Positions 61,394-64,000 of a stretch of 64,000 bases of DNA are shown one piece after another (position 1 is the first letter of the stretch; each line of letters opens with the position of its first letter). The stretch comes from an uncultured Prevotellaceae bacterium. Lineage in GTDB: Bacteria > Bacteroidota > Bacteroidia > Bacteroidales > Muribaculaceae. Location of the stretch: the NCBI GenBank assembly GCA_900318865.1, contig ONMF01000005.1:115948-179947 (forward strand), read 5' to 3'. The notes under the pieces are model-generated. The model was not told the DNA's origin. It searched no databases and saw only the letters and a list, made by a program, of their open reading frames with translations. The position numbers and the translations under genes are program-made.

Positions 61394-62632
61394 ATGGCAA
61401 ATACTCGTTTGTTTCTCGACATGAGAAGAGCCAAAGAAGGTGAGCCTTCGGTCCTGAAAGTGGCCATTGCCCACCACAAACAGACTGCCTACATCTCGCT
61501 GGATGTGAGATTGTTACCCAACCAATGGGACAGCAACAAGGCAGTAGTGATTAACCACCCGGATGAGAAGTATCTCAACATTCGGATTCTCTCCCTGAAG
61601 TTGCAGATCGACCGCATCCTGCTCCTGCTTTCAGATGGTAGAGGACTTGCGCAAATGACGGCTTCACAATTGAGGTCGCAAGTTGAAGACGAGCTTTACC
61701 CTGACAAGGCCGAACAAAAGAAACGTGAGAAGGAGAAAGCCAACTCTTTCGCTGTACGTTTCTTGAAATACGCCGACAGTCAGAAGGAAAGCACCCGTCG
61801 CTTGTACTTGCAGACGCTCAAGCGGATGAAGGACTACGCCGGGACCAAGCTGGAGCGATTGACGTTTGAAGATGTTGATAAAGACTGGATACTTGGATTT
61901 GACAAGTTCTTGGCGCAAACGTCTCCATCGCGAAATGCCCGGAATATCCACCTTCGCAACATCCGCGCAGTGTTCAATTCGGCAATCGATGATGAGATCA
62001 CAGTGTTTTATCCGTTCCGCCGCTTGAAGATTAAGAATGAGGCGACTCGCAAGCGTAACCTCAAAGTTGAGGACTTGCGCAATTTCTTCAATTGCCCTTG
62101 TGACGCAAAGGCGCAGAAGCACTTGGACATGTTCAAGTTGATGTTCATGCTCATAGGCATTAACCTTGTAGACCTTTGCAACCTCAAAGAAATTGATAAT
62201 AATGGCCGAATCAATTACCATCGAGCTAAAACAAACCGCCTGTATTCTATAAAGGTGGAGCCGGAAGCAATGGAGATAATCAACAAGTATCGCGGCAAGA
62301 ACTATTTGATTGACATTCTTGACCGTTACAAGGATTATCATGACTACACCAAGCGCATCAACCTTGCGTTAAAGCAGATTGGGCCTTACAAGCGAGTGGG
62401 TCGTGGCGGAAAGAAGACCACAAAACCGATGTTCCCCGACATCTCCACTTACTGGGCACGCCACTCTTGGGCTACAATCGCCGCAAGCCTTGACATACCT
62501 CGTGACACAATCGCCCATGCGTTGGGACACGGAAACAACACCGTGACGGACATCTACATCGACTTTGACGAGCGCAAGGTCGATGAGGCCAACCGCAAAG
62601 TACTCGACTGGGTTCTCTACGGGAAGAAGTGA
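61394..62632 (+). CDS. Tyrosine recombinase/integrase of an integrative element
   Basis: This 412-aa protein has an N-terminal arm-binding domain (MANTRLFLDMRRAKEGEPSV), a SAM-like core-binding domain (about 125-220; LKYADSQKESTRRLYLQTLK) and a C-terminal catalytic domain. Arg356 (TYWARHSWAT), His379 (ALGHGN) and the nucleophile Tyr388 (TDIYID) are present. The usual first Arg is replaced: the segment reads GINLVDLCNLKEID. Some Bacteroidetes element integrases, such as IntDOT, also lack it. I chose the ATG at 61394; one 27 bp upstream is possible, and the frame stays open through the tRNA. It points away from tRNA-Pro(GGG). Confidence 0.9.
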   Translation: MANTRLFLDMRRAKEGEPSVLKVAIAHHKQTAYISLDVRLLPNQWDSNKAVVINHPDEKYLNIRILSLKLQIDRILLLLSDGRGLAQMTASQLRSQVEDELYPDKAEQKKREKEKANSFAVRFLKYADSQKESTRRLYLQTLKRMKDYAGTKLERLTFEDVDKDWILGFDKFLAQTSPSRNARNIHLRNIRAVFNSAIDDEITVFYPFRRLKIKNEATRKRNLKVEDLRNFFNCPCDAKAQKHLDMFKLMFMLIGINLVDLCNLKEIDNNGRINYHRAKTNRLYSIKVEPEAMEIINKYRGKNYLIDILDRYKDYHDYTKRINLALKQIGPYKRVGRGGKKTTKPMFPDISTYWARHSWATIAASLDIPRDTIAHALGHGNNTVTDIYIDFDERKVDEANRKVLDWVLYGKK

Positions 62633-62851
62633 CACCGGTCTATGAACATTAGCTGCGGCTTCGGTTCTCGAACAAAGGCCGCAGCTTTTGCATAAAATCA
62701 TGAATGATTTTCAGGATTTCGAAAAGTGCTGATTTGTTCATGATTATGCAATTTCAAGAAGGGCGTAAAAGGTTGATAATCAGCGGAAATTTCGGAGCGA
62801 TTTCAGAGCGGATTTACCAAAATGCACAAAAAGTAAACGATTGAAAAAGCG

Positions 62852-62874
62852 AAAAGGCTGTTATACAGCCTTTT
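62852..62874. terminator. Terminator-like hairpin downstream of the integrase
   Basis: AAAAGGCTG (62852-62860) and CAGCCTTTT (62866-62874) form a perfect 9-bp stem with loop TTATA. It would terminate transcripts in both directions. A second short stem (GGGGC-ATA-GCCCC) follows 10 bp later. Confidence 0.65.
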
Positions 62875-63062
62875 ATGGGGTTCGGGGCATAGCCCCGCTG
62901 CCGTCTGCAAAGACCCCTCAACCGCCCTACGGAAGATTTCCGAAACTCGTCCATGAGCCGAGCGGAATATGCAGGGCGATGTGCGGTGAAATCGCCAATG
63001 TGTGACGACGAACCGAAACGAAGTGGCGGTTTTTTCGGCGCACTTTGGCTTCCGCTTTTCAA

Positions 63063-63084
63063 GATTTTCGGCAAGCCGAAAATC
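63063..63084. repeat. Perfect 10-bp inverted repeat
   Basis: GATTTTCGGC and GCCGAAAATC are separated by AA. With so short a loop it could form a cruciform or a protein-binding palindrome instead of a terminator. Confidence 0.7.
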
Positions 63085-63131
63085 GCCCGGCAAAATCGTG
63101 CCTCGAACTCGCTTTGAGGCTTGATTTTAGA

Positions 63132-63204
63132 TAATCACGGCTACGGCTCGGCAGAGTTCAAGCGAGCTTGACTCTGCACTCGCCTTGCACGTGATTTGTG
63201 ATTA
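63132..63204. repeat. Nested stem-loop
   Basis: TAATCAC (63132-63138) pairs with GTGATTA (63198-63204). Inside, GCAGAGT(T)CAAGC (63151-63163) pairs with GCTTGACTCTGC (63166-63177) with one bulged base. Two levels of pairing suggest a folded RNA or single-strand DNA structure. Confidence 0.55.
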
Positions 63205-64000
63205 GGCGATGTCGATGTGCGGTGAAGCGCAGGCAAGGGAGCAAGCGATTGAGGCGCAAGAGTGTGTGCAGGTGAGCCATAGGCGTTGCCCGACAACTTG
63301 TTGAGCATTGGCTTTTGTAGTGACCGCAATCGGGTGTCAGCGCGGCGAAGCAAGCCGACCCCCGACTTGCAACGGAGAAAGCGTATGCGCTCGGGCAAAC
63401 GCCGTCCATAGCGAGCCGACATCGGGGGCTGTGGGTTGGGGCATTAAACAATGTGTTTACACTTCTCTGTCCTCGCACGGCAGGTAGTGGGCATGGGCAG
63501 TGACCGGAGCAAAGAGTGAGAGTGAAACGTGCCACAGACCGGCGGCAGTGTGGTGCGACTGTCCTTTCCTCTTGACAGCGCAACTCGTTTGCGCATAACG
63601 TAGAACCAATCGTGGCCGCGTGTGGCTCATCGCTGACGACCGACCGCAGGGCGATTTGCCACCGATATGGCAGGAACTGCGAGCCACTTGGACTGGACCA
63701 ATGCAGTGCAGCGAATGAGTGTGTCAATGGCAGTCAGCGGCGATACCCCTTTGCGGCACGCAAAAGTCGTGGGCTTACTTATGATGTCGAATTGGGGTTG
63801 GAGCGCAACGCATACCCCAATGTACTCGAACATCAAAAGCGAGCCGAAGCCGTGGGGCGTCGGCGCGAACAGACTGCCATGCCAGACACTTTCAGCAGCG
63901 TAACGGAGTGCCGGACAGTCCAACCAGCCGCCACGATAGATGAGCGGTAAGGCGCGAAGCGTAGAACTGACCGCCGGCAATCCGCAGCGCAGCGTAGGTT

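Larger units (their letters stand above)
62633..64000. other. Hairpin-rich, apparently non-coding DNA after the integrase
   Basis: This 1,368-bp stretch to the window end holds no frame with protein-like composition; the longest are Cys/Arg/Ser-rich shadows on both strands. It carries several stems: AAAAGGCTG/CAGCCTTTT (62852-62874), GGGGC/GCCCC (62884-62896), GGCGAT/ATCGCC (62975-62996), a perfect 10-bp palindrome (63063-63084) and a two-level stem (63132-63204). It may contain an RNA, an origin of transfer or regulatory DNA of the integrative element. Confidence 0.55.

Noticed and set aside
62803..63093. Two overlapping minus-strand frames of 96 and 86 codons
   Set aside because: They cross the terminator-like hairpin at 62852-62874 and have no protein-like pattern.
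63158..63727. A 189-codon open frame after the integrase (minus), with 63612-63950 and 63667-63903 on the plus strand
   Set aside because: Composition is Cys/Arg/Ser-rich and unlike nearby proteins, the frames overlap on both strands, and no motif or promoter supports any one of them.

Overview
The window looks like a core chromosomal segment of a member of the Bacteroidales, plausibly Muribaculaceae or a near relative (family-level placement is a guess). The evidence is: several exact Bacteroidetes-type promoters (TTTG-N20-TAnnTTTG), almost no Shine-Dalgarno sequences, lipoproteins and BspA-type proteins, a Por-type C-terminal sorting domain, GldE, a BY-kinase, and an inositol-lipid gene set typical of gut Bacteroidetes.

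Layout. 1-6078: glpABC plus the start of glpT, run leftward from one strong promoter and face a divergent DeoR/GlpR regulator; this is anaerobic glycerol-3-phosphate uptake and oxidation. 6085-9147: an unknown membrane protein, then pyrG, whose promoter lies in a tandem promoter-bearing repeat. 9377-15779: yidC, then a six-gene operon (TM2 protein, GH25 muramidase, four envelope proteins) behind an exact sigma-54 -24/-12 promoter. 15866-24171 (minus): a 5'-truncated leucine-rich-repeat protein, a lipoprotein, a TPR/AraC membrane regulator, a zinc-ribbon coiled-coil protein, a Nif3-family protein and aspS. 24362-28164: tRNA-Pro(UGG), then an AT-rich block of five single genes, all on the minus strand (one frameshifted), separated by a short motif that alternates in orientation. 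28351-34285: small unknown and accessory genes and a GH31 glycosidase. 34645-42165: rlmN, a secreted endonuclease I protein, ugd and a Wzc-like BY-kinase (surface polysaccharide). 42302-48285: inositol-lipid cluster (MIPS, HAD phosphatase, CDP-alcohol phosphatidyltransferase, ATP-grasp enzyme, nucleotidyltransferase) joined to pdxA. 48468-53899: a lipoprotein, a DUF3108 protein, a C69 peptidase, a phosphopantetheinyl transferase and GldE. 54008-58943: a TolC/HlyD/two-permease exporter operon. 59407-60973: a YkvA-like protein behind a second sigma-54 promoter, and fructose-bisphosphate aldolase. 61119-64000: tRNA-Pro(GGG), then a tyrosine integrase and 1.37 kb of hairpin-rich, apparently non-coding DNA. 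This is probably the left end of an integrative element that continues past the window.

The most interesting signals are the cassette-like block at 25.4-28.2 kb, the two sigma-54 promoters, the inositol-lipid cluster with an unassigned ATP-grasp enzyme, the promoter-bearing repeats at 7.4 and 34.4 kb, and the unexplained structured DNA after the integrase. All calls come from reading the sequence; no database search was run.
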